Under the pieces are notes generated by a model, which was not told where the DNA came from, searched no databases, and worked only from the letters and a program-made list of their open reading frames with translations. The position numbers and the translations under genes were made by a program. Of a stretch of DNA of 64,000 nucleotides, positions 32,582 to 43,900 are shown one piece after another. Within the stretch, counting starts at the first letter, position 1, and each line of letters starts with the position of its first letter. Origin of the DNA: Lunularia cruciata (lineage: Eukaryota; Streptophyta; Marchantiopsida; Lunulariales; Lunulariaceae). The DNA lies in NCBI GenBank assembly GCA_948567375.1, contig OX419762.1, forward strand, positions 58,075,034 to 58,139,033, written 5' to 3'.

Positions 32582-32897
32582 ACTAGAAGCGGAAAGGTCT
32601 CAGCATCAGATGCAGTGAACGAAGAGCCTTCGTAATATCCCGGTCCAAACAGGAGTCGGCAAGTGTGGTGAAAGTTCACCGCATTCACAGCCAAATACAT
32701 ATCTTCCAGTTTCTCACCCAGAGACCTTCCCAGCATGCCGTTTATCGCTCTCATCGTCTCTTCTCTACTTATGACCTGCAATGTCGAGGTGAATATGCGA
32801 TCAGAATATGCGATCATTGCTTATGTTCTGGAAATCACCTGCAGGGTAGCAGTGCCTTAAACCTGTGAACCCAATCCCCGAAGTTGAACGGTTGTGA
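32582..32897 (-). pseudogene. Partial duplicate of P450 exon 2 and adjoining intron
   Basis: The minus frame reads ISREETMRAINGMLGRS, then KLEDMYLAVNAVNFHHTCRL and GYYEGSSFTASDAETFPL, matching exon 2 of the P450 at 29.2-31.8 kb. The preceding intron sequence also matches. Only this fragment exists: no N-terminus, haem loop or I-helix. It keeps the base lost near 30,432 in the larger gene and therefore reads through that point in frame. Confidence 0.85.
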
Positions 32898-33006
32898 GAG
32901 TTTATCCGTTGGTTCAAATAAGGCTAATTATCCTAAAGTGGTCCATTCGTGTGAGTTTATCCGCTGGTTCAAACGAGGCTATTTATCCTACAGTGGTACA
33001 TTCGTA
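32898..33006 (+). repeat. Two-copy 55-bp tandem repeat
   Basis: GAGTTTATCCG.TGGTTCAAA begins at 32,898 and again at 32,953, and both run to AAGTGGTCCATTC or CAGTGGTACATTC. The first unit is also present once next to the larger P450 (about 30,668-30,705), so the unit derives from the P450 intron. Confidence 0.65.
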
Positions 33007-33790
33007 TGGAACTAGAGTGTCCCGCACATATGCTATCCTGCACTCCATTGTTTCGGCTCGTCCTTCTCAACTAAGCATTCCATTTTTTACCTAGACTGCA
33101 GATTAATTTACATACACTGATTTATGCATCGGGCTCGCACTTCAAAATTCTTCACTCCTACTCAACTAAGCATGTTATCATTCCTCTAGAATGCAAATTT
33201 TCTTTTAATTTTTTGATTTTCAAGAATTTTGATAGTATAAACTTGGTATTAGTGCGAAAGAAAGATGTATTGAACATACACAATGATCATGAAGCTTAAG
33301 TCCACTTGTTGATAATATTTTTCACAAAAATTTTTAGCCAGTATATCTCTAAACATCACTTTCGGTTTCACAACATAATTAATTTCTATTTGAGTGTTAA
33401 AAGGAAAAGTATTTGGAACATTCAAATCCATCACAACAAAATGTGGATTGTCAAATCCCACTCTTAATCATAAATCACTACAGGCAGAATCATTGGGTTT
33501 GGTAAATTCATCACTATATCTATGAACTCTGTTCCAAAGTGAAAAACTAGATACACTCTCACTTGTTCACGCTGAATGTACATAATCTTGATGTGGAATG
33601 GATTCAAGAACTGAAAGTGAGGTGCTGGATATTATCCTCCGGGAACCTCCATTCTATCGTCCCTCTAGCACTCCTAATCTACCAATTACACCTGGATGTC
33701 TCTCCTCAAAATGACTCCGTCTCAATAGCCCATGATCTTCCAAGAGTGGTGATCTGTTCTCTTGGATGACAACACTTGCTCTGATACAAA
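33007..33790 (-). other. Internal start of a family-A LTR element, with primer site
   Basis: On the minus strand the family-A LTR (34,489-33,791) is followed by TTTGTATCAGAGCAAG. Its TATCAGAGC (33,779-33,787) matches the initiator-Met tRNA primer site used by many plant LTR elements. This fixes the LTR orientation and shows this copy was once a full element, not only a solo LTR. About 300-500 bp of internal DNA follow without a domain I recognise, and the rest is missing. Confidence 0.65.
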
Positions 33791-34489
33791 TGTAATCCTC
33801 CAAGGATAGGAGATTTGAAGAGAAACACACACTTTTACACTCAAACTCCGATGCCCCAAAGGAGCACCTCCTCTTTATTATAAAGACAAAGAAGATCTCC
33901 TCAAAGGAAGCTACACCATAGGATGAGGCACACAGATAGGTGACATGTTAGCAAGCTCCACCCTTGGATTACTTACTTGGATGTGTGACATGTTGGTTCT
34001 GGTTCTATCAGGTTGGTCATACAAGCTTTGACTGGAGGGAATCTTTTAGAGAATCTTTCTATAAGAAGCTCAGAATCACGTGGGTGAGGTACCATTGGAA
34101 GGCTCTCGGCAAGACAAATCTAGACTCTAAACATTTTTGAGGCCTAATTCATCCGTTTAGGCCTCCAAAATTGTCTCCAAAGATGTCATTTTTTGGTTCT
34201 TACTCTATTAGTAGAAGTTCCCATTTGGTAATATCTCTTTCTGATTTTTTTATTTAATCATGTATAACATCCTTCCAGATGTTACCAAACCAATTTGCAT
34301 CTTTAAATCATATGTCTAGCTATTGATTCTAAGGTTTTCAAATTTATTTTGATTTTTGCCCTATTAGTAGAAGTACTCTTTTGGTGATACTTATATCTGA
34401 TCTATTTTGAGCATCACGTATAATATCATTCTAGATGTTACCAAACCAAATCTCACATCTAGATCATATGGCTAACTCTTGGTATTACA
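33791..34489 (-). repeat. Family-A LTR, 5' LTR of a truncated element
   Basis: On the plus strand it runs from TGTAATCCTCCAAGG to CTTGGTATTACA. The right flank CGTAG marks the same insertion site as the family-A LTR at 51,771-52,982, in an equivalent position of the gypsy gag. Confidence 0.85.
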
Positions 34490-35319
34490 CGTAGGCTCTC
34501 TCTAGCCTTTTGTTGGTACTCTTGCAAGCTCCTTAGCTTGTCAGTCCGCACTCCTTGGTAGTTTTTCCTCAAACACTGAAGAACCCCACCAAGGGGTTAA
34601 ACCTTGGTACCACACCACCTCTTGTAGCGGTACCTCCACTTGTAGTAGTACTTTCTCTAGCTAGTGCACCTCCACTAGCTCAACCAACGCTACTCGAGCT
34701 AGAACTCATGGGTATTGCAGATCTACTCATGACAACCAAGCTTGGAGTGATAGAGATATAGTTTGGAGACCAATATTGTCTCTAAAACTCAATCTCCTCC
34801 AAGTGAGCTCTCTTGAACTCATGGTAATTATCCATTGGTGGACCCTCCAAATGCTGAAACAACCCCTTCCATGCCATGAAGGGTGTAAATAAAGTGGGGT
34901 TCTGCATCTGCTATAGATCACACCAACTATCAAACTCCTGGATGAAGTCATCCAACTCAATGGTATTGATCACCATAGTAATGCCTAGGGCCTTTAGAGG
35001 CTTTAAAAATCTCGTCCATGTTCCATAACCATAGTGTGGACATGCCAAGTGCACTCTCAACTGGATTAGCTCTTATGTCAATCTCCAACTCAGAGTCAAT
35101 CTCCTCTCTCACTAGGACTTGAGAAACAAGCTGATACCGAGTGCCACTCCGAGTAAATCCACTACGTACTGTAGGGCTATCTCCTCTAGAATCTCCAACA
35201 AACTCCGTTGTGACAAAGTAACTACAAACCACCAAGTGCAAACAAAAACCACAAACTGCAACCGCAAATACCCCACCAAGTGCCAACACCACCAACCAAG
35301 CACCACCAACTACCAACAC
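34490..35319 (-). pseudogene. Gag N-terminal part, third copy of the DNMT/PHD gypsy family
   Basis: The frame TEFVGDSRGDSPTVRSGFTR then SGTRYQLVSQV matches the gag start of Gypsy-1 and Gypsy-2. The start codon position is Thr here. The copy ends at the family-A LTR insertion, so zinc knuckles and all of pol are missing. Confidence 0.75.
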
Positions 35320-36509
35320 TAACTAAACACTACCCACTAATGTAACTCTAATTGAGATAACTACATTAGGGGAAGGGCAACCTGTAACCTACCATCACAA
35401 CACGCACTCTCACAATATGTAGGTCATCACTTCTTGCATCACCGGAGAGAAACAAAGATAGTCTAACTGGTCATCACTCCAGCCTCACTACCAAGAGCAC
35501 ACCAAAGCACCAACGCTTTAAATTAAGTGCACCTCACACAAACATGGTGCACAAACAAGAAGTAGAATGGAGGGAGTCCAATCACGAAAAAAGTAAGCAA
35601 AAAACCTCCATCTCATAAAACAATATTGGATTGACTCTACCACCATTTGGCATTTGACATAATAGGAGTTTCTATCTACATCCTAAGCTACCAAGATCAC
35701 CAAGAATGGGATCAAATTGTCTCTCCTAGCCAAAGCTACAAGTGTATAGATAATGGTGGCAGAGTCACTAGGACAACAAGTGAGGGTGGACTAGTTGGCT
35801 AGAGCACTAGCTAGGAACCAGAGATCTAGGGGTCCAATCCTATTGTGCACAATCTAGCAAGATGGGCAGATTTTGCCACACAATGACCAAGATCTACTCT
35901 AAACTAGCTAACCTCATGCCAACAAGCTAGCTTGCTGGCCTTTCTAGGCCTTCGTAGCCTCTCATAGCCCACATCCCTATGTCTTGAAACCTCTAAATGC
36001 CAAAATTCAGCCAAATAAGGCCTTTCTTCTTGTCACTTCAAACCTTCTCCAAATTTGGCAAAACTCCTCCAAACTTGCAAAACTCCTCCACATCTAGCCA
36101 AATTTGACATAAACTCCAGTAAAATCTTGACAAAAACCCTAAAGTTGACTGACCGCCAAATCCTCTGCTAACTCTTCACTTGAGCCAAATTGAAAAAATA
36201 GGTTTCTCTAAATCACAAATTCACGGAGGTGGACTCCCAACCTTCAATTTCATATTTTGAGCCCAACTCACAACAAATTTGTCCTACTTTCACAACCATT
36301 GCTCAAAAGTTGCTTCTCTTTGCTCAAAATTTAGCCAACACTTCAACACACCATCTATCTCATTGCTAAATCTACATCATCTTAATGAGCTTATGCACAC
36401 TAGGGAAAACTTGAGCTCCAATTGAGCTACCAACGATCAGCAAGTCTTGGAGATACCACCAACACTCTCAATTCCTACACCCAAATTCTCCTTGACTTCA
36501 CTTCTCTAA
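35320..36509 (-). other. Leader of the third gypsy copy
   Basis: It is homologous to 24,519-25,830. It contains the uninterrupted site CAGAGTCACTAGGACAACAA near 35,762-35,781, the point where Gypsy-3 inserted in Gypsy-2. Confidence 0.7.
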
Positions 36510-36961
36510 TGTAATCAATTTGTTTACACAACTCAAATCAACTCAACTAAGATTAGCACTTGATCTATCACTTTATGAATTGCCAACAACTAGGCATTGA
36601 TTACAGTCAAGCCACACCCACTCTCGCTAAGAGAATCCATGTGACGCTCGCTAGTCTCTGTCCACCATAACAAAGAACTCGAAAGCTCAACATCAAAGAA
36701 GTGAGCTCTTTAGAGTTGCACTTCAAAAGTATACTCTTGGACTCAAGCTAGGGCTGAAACCCTAATGGTCCTGCTGATGGGACACCCAACGGTGCAAACG
36801 GTGCAAAGTGATGGTGGGCCCCACCATGAAGTCAATACATCAAACATTAAATCTGACCATTGGAAAGTAGTCTGTGGGTGATTGCTAAAGTATCTCTACC
36901 TTCTATCATTGCAACTCCAATGTCCGAGCAATCTAGATGCGACACTACAAATGGCATAACA
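36510..36961 (-). repeat. 5' LTR of the third gypsy copy
   Basis: TGTAATCAATTTG to ATGGCATAACA on the plus strand, 452 bp, homologous to 25,831-26,282 and 60,686-61,132. Copia sequence follows immediately, as it does at 61,133. Confidence 0.8.
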
Positions 36962-37248
36962 AGTTACACATGGAAAGCAAAATACTATGTAATATTTCAA
37001 ATTTTTAGTGATAGAGAAAAGCTCAAAATAAGATTGAATCAAGAAAGATATGTAGAATCAGTTATAAATTGGTTCAATCTTGGAGATGTATATCTTGTTG
37101 CTACTCATGTAGATCCAAATACTAGATTACAAGTGGAAGAAAGTGAACCAATTAGAGCACCTTACCAAGAAGCAATAGGATGTCTAATGTATGTTATGAT
37201 AGGTACAAGACCTGACATTGCTGATGCTATTAGCACAATAGTAAAGTT
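36962..37248 (+). pseudogene. Copia RT fragment, left duplicate
   Basis: The frame contains KAKYYVIFQIFSDREKLKIR, then RYVESVINWFNLGD and LMYVMIGTRPDIADAIS, the late RT region of copia elements. It matches 61,133-61,420 closely and breaks off after GTAAAGTT at 37,248. Confidence 0.8.
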
Positions 37249-37268
37249 GCTGATGCATAATAGCATAA
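37249..37268. other. Tandem-duplication junction with filler
   Basis: Copia homology stops at 37,248 and gypsy R1/3' LTR homology starts at about 37,268. The filler GCTGATGCATAATAGCATAA resembles GCTGATGCTATTAGCACAAT at 37,220-37,239, suggesting templated end joining. Confidence 0.55.
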
Positions 37269-37498
37269 TAATAGTCATAGATAGACTCTAAAGTGCCACA
37301 ATAATAAGTTCATTTACACCACTCAAATCAACTCAACTCAGATCGGTACTTGATCTATCACTCTATAAACTGCCAATAATTGGACACAAATTACAGTCAA
37401 GCCACACCCACTCTAGCTAAGAGAATCTAGGTGACGCTTGCCGGCCTTTGTCCACCATAACCACAAACTTGAAGGCTCAACATCAGAGAAGTGAGCTC
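37269..37498 (-). repeat. Gypsy-2 3' LTR, outer part
   Basis: Tail of R1 (GACTCTAAAGTGCCACAA) followed by the LTR up to GTGAGCTC, where Gypsy-4 is inserted. The LTR resumes at 45,327. Confidence 0.75.
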
Positions 37499-38190
37499 TA
37501 TAACACCCATTTGTGCATGTGTGTGGTATTGTGATATTTAGCTTGGTATTACAAGTACTTAAGAGATATTATTTATATAGAGATAAAGGATGGTTCTATA
37601 TTAGTCATGGTTAGCTAAAGTTAGTCATAGCTAAGATAGAGGGGACCTTACTTTAGAGGAAGTAGAAAAGATGAGCATCACTATTTTGGATTCTAGTGTG
37701 TTGACTTGGTATTATTCCTAGGTGTTTGGCTTTGAGGAAAGAGTCGAGAACTCTTGGGCCCGCAAGCCTTTTTGTTTTGGATTCTTCTTTAGTCCAAGGA
37801 TAGCCCATGTGAAGGAATCCTTGACTTAGTGGTTGGGTCAAGATAGGACCACATGCTTAGGGGAATATGCCCATGTGAATGGATATTCCTTTCTACTTTT
37901 TGACTTGACTTGACTTTTAGTCTAATAACTTGAGTTACTACGGTAATTAGTAACTTTGGTACGTAACTATTTCACAAGTATATAAACAAGGGGTGAGGAG
38001 GTACTCATCATCCTTTCATTTGCAACTATCTCTCTCTCATTGAGTTCTCTAGTGAGCAATGTCTTGAGTCTTGGAGTGTTAGCCTTGGAGGAGTATGATG
38101 GAGTTTGGGTTCCTTGCCTTCTTAGTCCATGGTGTGCTACCATAATAGCCACCAGAGGTTCATCCTGAGTGAGAGACAAGCCGGCTCACA
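37499..38190 (+). repeat. Gypsy-4 5' LTR
   Basis: Starts TATAACACCC (TG mutated to TA) and ends GCCGGCTCACA. A TATA box TATATAAA lies at 37,979-37,986. Compare 44,634-45,326. Confidence 0.93.
37979..37986 (+). promoter_or_regulatory. TATA box in the Gypsy-4 LTR
   Basis: TATATAAA preceded by ACAAG lies about 200 bp before the LTR end, a usual place for the U3/R border. The same box occurs in the 3' LTR near 45,115-45,122. Confidence 0.6.
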
Positions 38191-38215
38191 TTTTTGGTTC
38201 CGTTGCCGGGACCTC
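38191..38215 (+). other. Gypsy-4 primer-binding site
   Basis: Directly after the LTR: TTT then TTGGTTCCGTTGCCGGGACC. The CCGTTGCCGGG part matches the tRNA-Asp-type primer site of plant Tat/Athila elements, with differences at the first bases. Confidence 0.55.
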
Positions 38216-39123
38216 TCTAGAAGGTAAGATAATGTTCCGCGTTCAATTCTACATTAGGCAGAAGGAGGCTATGAGAGCTCACTTGGAGGGAACATTAGGA
38301 GAGGAGAGGGCTGAACTTATGTTAAAGAACCAAGATCCATTTGTTTACACTGTGGTTCATTATGATGTCTTTGAGGTGATTTTGTACATCTTGTACACAT
38401 GAGAGGAATTGGAGAGATTGTGTGAGGTGGATTGCAGATTTTGGAGATCAAGGTGATTTTGGGCAAAATCTCAAGTTTAAGATCTGGACTTGAAATTTCT
38501 ACACATGATAGCTTGGGTTATCTTTCAATTAGCACACTTAAAATTATTGTGAGAGCTACTATGCGCATTGGGCTAGAATTTTTGAAAGTTGATAGGATAA
38601 AGTGCTCCCGCAACTGCATGCTCTCTGGAAAATTGTACAGAGTCTTCCATTTCTTCAATTTTTAGTGAATTGTCCTGAAACTTTCCAAGAAAATTCAGTG
38701 CATTGTATCCTACCTGCTGCCACAAAAATTAGAGAGAGATCGTTTTTGCGAAGGGAGTTATGAGTTTTTGAAGTGAGGGGGGTGGTTTTGAGACCAAATC
38801 TGACATATGTGTGCTGAATAGAAAGGTGTCTAGGCCAAATGGCTTGATGAAAAGATCTGAAATTTTGCAAGGTGTGATGCACTGGAGTTTTGATTAAGTG
38901 TGAAAAATTTTAGAGGACTTAGACATACTGGTTGGGAGATTTGAGTGACATTGTGAGGAAGTGTCAATTCTGCAGAGTGGAGATCTCATGCATGAGGAGT
39001 TTGAGATCAACAAAAAGCATGTTTGAGTGTTTAGATTCATCTTGGGAACATGGAGGGTCATCAAGAGTGGAAATTGAGATTATGCAAGGTTCCCCAAGGG
39101 TTTGAGGTGACTGTAGGGGTGGA
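38216..39123 (+). other. Gypsy-4 leader
   Basis: About 900 bp between primer site and the small knuckle frame. Only short open frames are present and I recognise no domain. Confidence 0.5.
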
Positions 39124-39405
39124 TTGAGGAAAAGAGAGTTTACAATAGAATTTGAAGAGAGTGTTGAGAGGATCCAAAAACCTACACCACTTGGAAGAAA
39201 GAGTGAGTCTAAGTGCTTTCTATGTGGAGAGAAGGGACATAAGGCAAGTTCATGTCCATTGACCTTTGAGAGCAAGAGATTGAGGGAAAGGAGAGGCTTA
39301 CTTGGCTTGGGTTTGCATGTTGGACCTTCTTCACCAAGATTGGGAGGGAGAAGATCTAAGACCAAGGAGTTGTGTGAGGTTTGTGGAGTTGAAGGACTTC
39401 CATAA
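39124..39405 (+). pseudogene. Extra zinc-knuckle frame upstream of gag in Gypsy-4
   Basis: A 93-codon frame contains a perfect C-x2-C-x4-H-x4-C knuckle, CFLCGEKGHKASSC (residues 31-44), then an Arg-rich stretch and a second C-x2-C (CEVCG) just before the stop. It precedes gag by about 350 bp. It may be the end of a captured host gene or of an accessory frame; the upstream sequence (38,400-39,100) shows no domain. It could bind RNA and might stand in for the damaged knuckle of gag. Confidence 0.5.
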
Positions 39406-39758
39406 AGACATGAGTGTAGTGGAGTAAAAGCACTTTTGGAAACTTTGGTGAAGGATCTTGGAGAGAGTCTCAGTACAGCTACAGAAATACTACCACCTTC
39501 ATCAGCTAGTTCTCAAGATTAGTGATGGAGATAATCTTTCAACTTATGGATAAACTATCCATGAGGGTTCGATTAATATGCACTCTAGGATTTGATGTTG
39601 CTATAGAAATCTTGGAGCAACCTGAACCTTTTGTGTTCCCTAGGGTGGATTATTCTCAAATGGTGTTAGTCATGTATATACTCTATTAGTTATAGAGTGA
39701 GAGAAAAGAAAAGAGAAAAAGAAAAATTGAGAAAAAATAAAGATAGTGAGAGGTTAAG

Positions 39759-40880
39759 ATGGGGAAACTTCCGGTTTTCATTGGCAAGGATGGAGAAGAT
39801 GTGGAGGCCTTTGTGAGAGACTTCAAGAGAGCTTGCATAGGAAACAATGAGAGGAGGAAGAATGAGTGGGCCTCATTATTACCAGATTTCTTTGAGGATG
39901 CAGCACTTACATGGTATGAGTCAGAATACCAAAAGAGAGAGAGGGGAGATGGGGAAGAAGAGTCTTGGGAGACTTTGAATTCAACACTCATTGAGAACTT
40001 TCTTCCTGATGAGAGTTATGAGAGATTGATGAGTGAGGTTACATTTCTCAAGCAAGGAGATGGAGAGAAAGTGAGAGACTATGTGGAAAGAGTGGAAAAG
40101 TTAGAGTCCAGATTTTGCATAGTGTTGAGGAAGGGTGGGGATGATGTGGAGACTACAATGATTGGCATAGGGGCCATGCTCACCAAGAATTTTGTGGGAG
40201 GGTTGAGACCACAAATTAGAAGCAAGGTGAGATATGAGAAACCTTCTTCCAAGGTTGAAGCTATCAAGATTGCAATTCGTATGGAGGAGAGTTTGGAAGG
40301 GGATGAGAGTGATTTGGTGGTGAAGGAGGTTGTGCATCCTCCTCAAGGCTACAAGTATGGTGGAACTTCTGATACTTTGGTGGCAAGGGTTTCACCACAA
40401 ATAGTGGTTACTCTAGTTCTTGCATCTCCACCAAAAGATCCATTTCAAACCATCACAGAACAACTTGCGGATCTCAAGATCAATGTGGTGCAACTACGGG
40501 AGAAGAGAGAGGTGGATCAGAATGTAGGGAGAGGGCCTAGGAGTTATGGAAACTATCCATATAGAGGAGGCCAACCAACCAACAATTTCAATGATAGAAA
40601 TTCTTTTGGTTGTGGAGGAAGAGGCCATATCCAAAGGAATTGCCCAAATTCCATTTACCATGGAGGAAGGGGTTATGAGGGAGCCAATAGAGGGAAAGAG
40701 GGAGGTAGTGAAACCCAAGTGGCTCCTAATCCCAACAAAGGTAAGGGGATAGCATCCATAGATGTGGTTGAGAGCAAGTATGAGAAGGGAGAGTGCTCAA
40801 ACTCCAAGGGTCTTAATTTGGAGCTTTTGGCACAAGAGAAGAAGAGAGCTCGTTTTGCAGAGGATGTTCACTCTTCTTAA
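39759..40880 (+). CDS. Gag of Gypsy-4
   Basis: A 373-residue frame starts MGKLPVFIGKDGEDVEAFV and carries the gypsy gag capsid region (WASLLPDFFEDAALTWYESE, ENFLPDESYERLMSEV, KQGDGEKVRDYVERV). A zinc knuckle is expected near residue 285 and reads SFGCGGRGHIQRNC: the first Cys is Ser, so the knuckle is incomplete. A Lys/Arg-rich tail follows. The TAA at 40,878 lies in the same frame as pol, so it is either a natural gag stop with readthrough or a mutation. Confidence 0.85.
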   Translation: MGKLPVFIGKDGEDVEAFVRDFKRACIGNNERRKNEWASLLPDFFEDAALTWYESEYQKRERGDGEEESWETLNSTLIENFLPDESYERLMSEVTFLKQGDGEKVRDYVERVEKLESRFCIVLRKGGDDVETTMIGIGAMLTKNFVGGLRPQIRSKVRYEKPSSKVEAIKIAIRMEESLEGDESDLVVKEVVHPPQGYKYGGTSDTLVARVSPQIVVTLVLASPPKDPFQTITEQLADLKINVVQLREKREVDQNVGRGPRSYGNYPYRGGQPTNNFNDRNSFGCGGRGHIQRNCPNSIYHGGRGYEGANRGKEGGSETQVAPNPNKGKGIASIDVVESKYEKGECSNSKGLNLELLAQEKKRARFAEDVHSS

Positions 40881-40907
40881 GGATTTACTTCAAGCAAGGA
40901 TACTCCT

Positions 40908-43900
40908 ATGTCTACTAGGAGCACTCGCACCTCAACACCATCAACAACAAAGACTCCAAGGAAGAAGTTGGGGATGGAGGACTTCTTGATCTCAAAGCAA
41001 CAATGGAACTACAATGTGTTGGAGGATGTTGGTAGTCACAAGGCTAACATCACAGTGGGCCAATTGATCGCTTTGAACCCTACCTTGAGAAAGGAGCTTA
41101 GAGGTGGTTTGAGTTCTACAAGGAGCAAGAAGAAGAAGAAGGCAAAAGTTCCAATATCAATGGGGATGGTGGATGCCAAGCCAGCACCATGGGAGGCTTG
41201 TGAATATGCCTCCAAGATTGATGTGAGAGTGAATGGTCACAACATCAAGGATGCATTGGTTGATGGAGGATCAACAGTGAATGCCATGTCAGAAAGGTTG
41301 ATGAAGAAGTTGGGTATGATACTCTCAAGACCTTCAACATTTATGGTGAGCATGGCAAACAAACAACAAGTTCGACCAGTAGGAGTGATGGATAAGGTGG
41401 TAGTTTCAGTTATGGGAGTTCAAAATCTCATGACTTTCCAAGTCTTGAAGGATTCAAGCTATGACTTACTTCTTGGGAGGCCATGGTTGAGAGCAGCACG
41501 CACAACTGATCGATGGCACAAAGGGTACTTGAGGATTGGGCCATCAAACCATAGAGTCACAGTTCCTGTGACTAACACCACCAACACTTCACATTCAGAT
41601 ACACCATCTTCTGATTATTGGGAATCAAATTCTGAAGAAGGAGCTTCAGGTGTGGACACAAGCATGGAGGAAGAGACTTCCACGGAGGAGGATGAATCTG
41701 AATCTGATTCAGATGTGTATCCCTTGTGTGCTTTGGATTTTGCACCTAAGCCAGAGGTTTTGAAGGACCCAGACAAATCACCATTGACACTTGAGGAGGT
41801 AGAGAGAAGGTTAGCTACCCTCAAGTATGGCCCAAATGTTACCAAGGAGGAGAAGGTGAGATTTGAGGAGATTTTCTGCAAGTTCATCCATGTGTTTGCT
41901 TTTAGTTACAAGGATTTGAAGGAAGTCACCTTGGAGGAGCACAAGATAGAGGTGGAGTCACATGCAAGACCAATCCGCCAAAAGCAACGTGGCATTAGCC
42001 CACCAATATCTTTGGTTGTGAAGGAGGAGATTGATAAGCTCAAGGAGGCTAGATTTATCTTTGAGGTGGAGAATTCAGAATGGGTGTCTCCAATTGTCAT
42101 TGTGAAGAAAAAGAATGGCAAGCTTCGGGTATGTGTGGATTACAAGAAGCTTAATGCTGTTACCAAGAAGGACTACTACCCATTGCCATTCATTGATGAG
42201 ATCTTGGAGGAGGTTGCAGGTCATGAGAGGTACAGTTTTGGAGATGGTTATAGTGGATACAACCAAATCAAGATTGCACCAGAGCATCAACAACTCACCA
42301 CGTTCACCACACCTTGGGGAACTTACGCTTTCAAGGTCATGCCTTTTGGGCTTTGCAATGCTCCAGCCACATTCTAACGGTTCATGAACAAGGTATTTGA
42401 ACCTTTCATTGGGAAATTTATGAGAAACTTCATTGATGACTTTTGTGTCTATGGGAGCAAGGAGGAGCACTTTGAACACCTAATCAAAGTCTTGCAATGC
42501 TTGGATGAGGAAAATGCATCACTCAACCCAGAGAAGTGCATTTTTGGATGTGAAGAAGGTCTACTTTTGGGGCACATCATCTCCAAGGATGGAATAACAG
42601 TTGATCTTGAGAAGGTGAGGAAAATCTCAGACCTTCCATTCCCTTCAAGCTTGACAAAGTTATGCCAATTCTTGGGGATGGTTGGGCACTATAGGAGGTT
42701 CATCTTCTCATTTTCCAACAAGGCTTATGCATTGACCATCTACATGAAGAAGGGTGTAGATTACATGGTGATTTTGGAAGACAATGAGGCTCTCAAAGCT
42801 TTTGAGGAGCTCAAGCAATCCCTTGTTGTAGCTCCAATTCTTGCTAAACCTGATTGGAGTAAGCCTTTCATCCTCTACACTGATGCTTCTAATGTAGCTA
42901 TAGGATGCACTCTTATTCAATTAGACCAAGATGGGCATGATCATCCAATAGCTTATGCTAGTAGGCAGATGGTTTCAGCAGAGAAGAACTACTCTGTCAT
43001 GGAGAGAGAAGGGTTGGCAGTGATCTTTGGTCTCAAGAAGTTTAGACACTACTTGATTGGAGGGAAAGCCACAATTGTCACGGATCACAAGGCTTTGAAG
43101 TACATCTTCAACAAGCCTAATGTTGAAGGGAGACTAGCAAGGTGGATGATACTCTTGTCTGAGTATGACTACACAATTGATGATAGGCCAAGAAAGAAAC
43201 ATGCAAATGCTGATTTGTTATCTAGAGCCTATGATCATGATGGAGATGAGCCAGTGGATGATTCCTTCTCGGATGAGGAGCTCATGACAATCTCAGTCAC
43301 TCAAGAGATTCCAATGGAGTACAAGGAGATTGTGGATTTTGTGACAAGAGGTAACTATCCAAAAGGGATGCATGCTAGGGAGAGGAAGGCCCTTGCAGCA
43401 AGATCTAGACCTTACACAATGGTGGAGGATATTCTTTTTCACCAAGGAGCAGATGGTCTACTTTGAAGAGCAGTGGGTAAGGAAGAGTCTATCCTACTCA
43501 TAAAGGAGTTTCATGAAGGTTTAGTATGTGGAGGACACTTTGCAGGAAAGGTGACTGCTTTCAAGATTCTAGATGCAGGTTACCATTGGAGAGGGATTTT
43601 CAAGGATTGTCTTGATTATTGTAAAACTTGTCATGTTTGTCAAGCTTTTGCTAGAAAATCTACATCCACTCCACCACTTAGATCAATTCCATTGCTAGGA
43701 CCTTTTGAGAAGTGGAGAATTGATTTTGTAGGTCCTCTCAATAGAACCCCAAGGAACAATCGGTACATTGTGGTAGTTACTGATTACCTTACCAAGTGGG
43801 TTGAGACTAGACCATTGAGGGACAAGAATGAAGATGAAGTGGGTAGATTTCTTTATGAACGTATTATCACTAGGTTTGGATGCCCTTTGGAGTTGGTTTC

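Noticed and set aside
33249-33461. 70-codon minus open frame in the family-A internal region
   Set aside because: It could be part of the element but matches no retroelement domain that I recognise.
34727-34960. 77-codon minus frame ending in QTISLSLQAWLS, and similar frames at 53,257-53,503
   Set aside because: They are out-of-frame shadows of the gypsy gag region.
37531-37560. Possible extra family-A LTR end (TTGGTATTACA) inside the Gypsy-4 LTR
   Set aside because: The 11-base match is not followed by any further family-A sequence.
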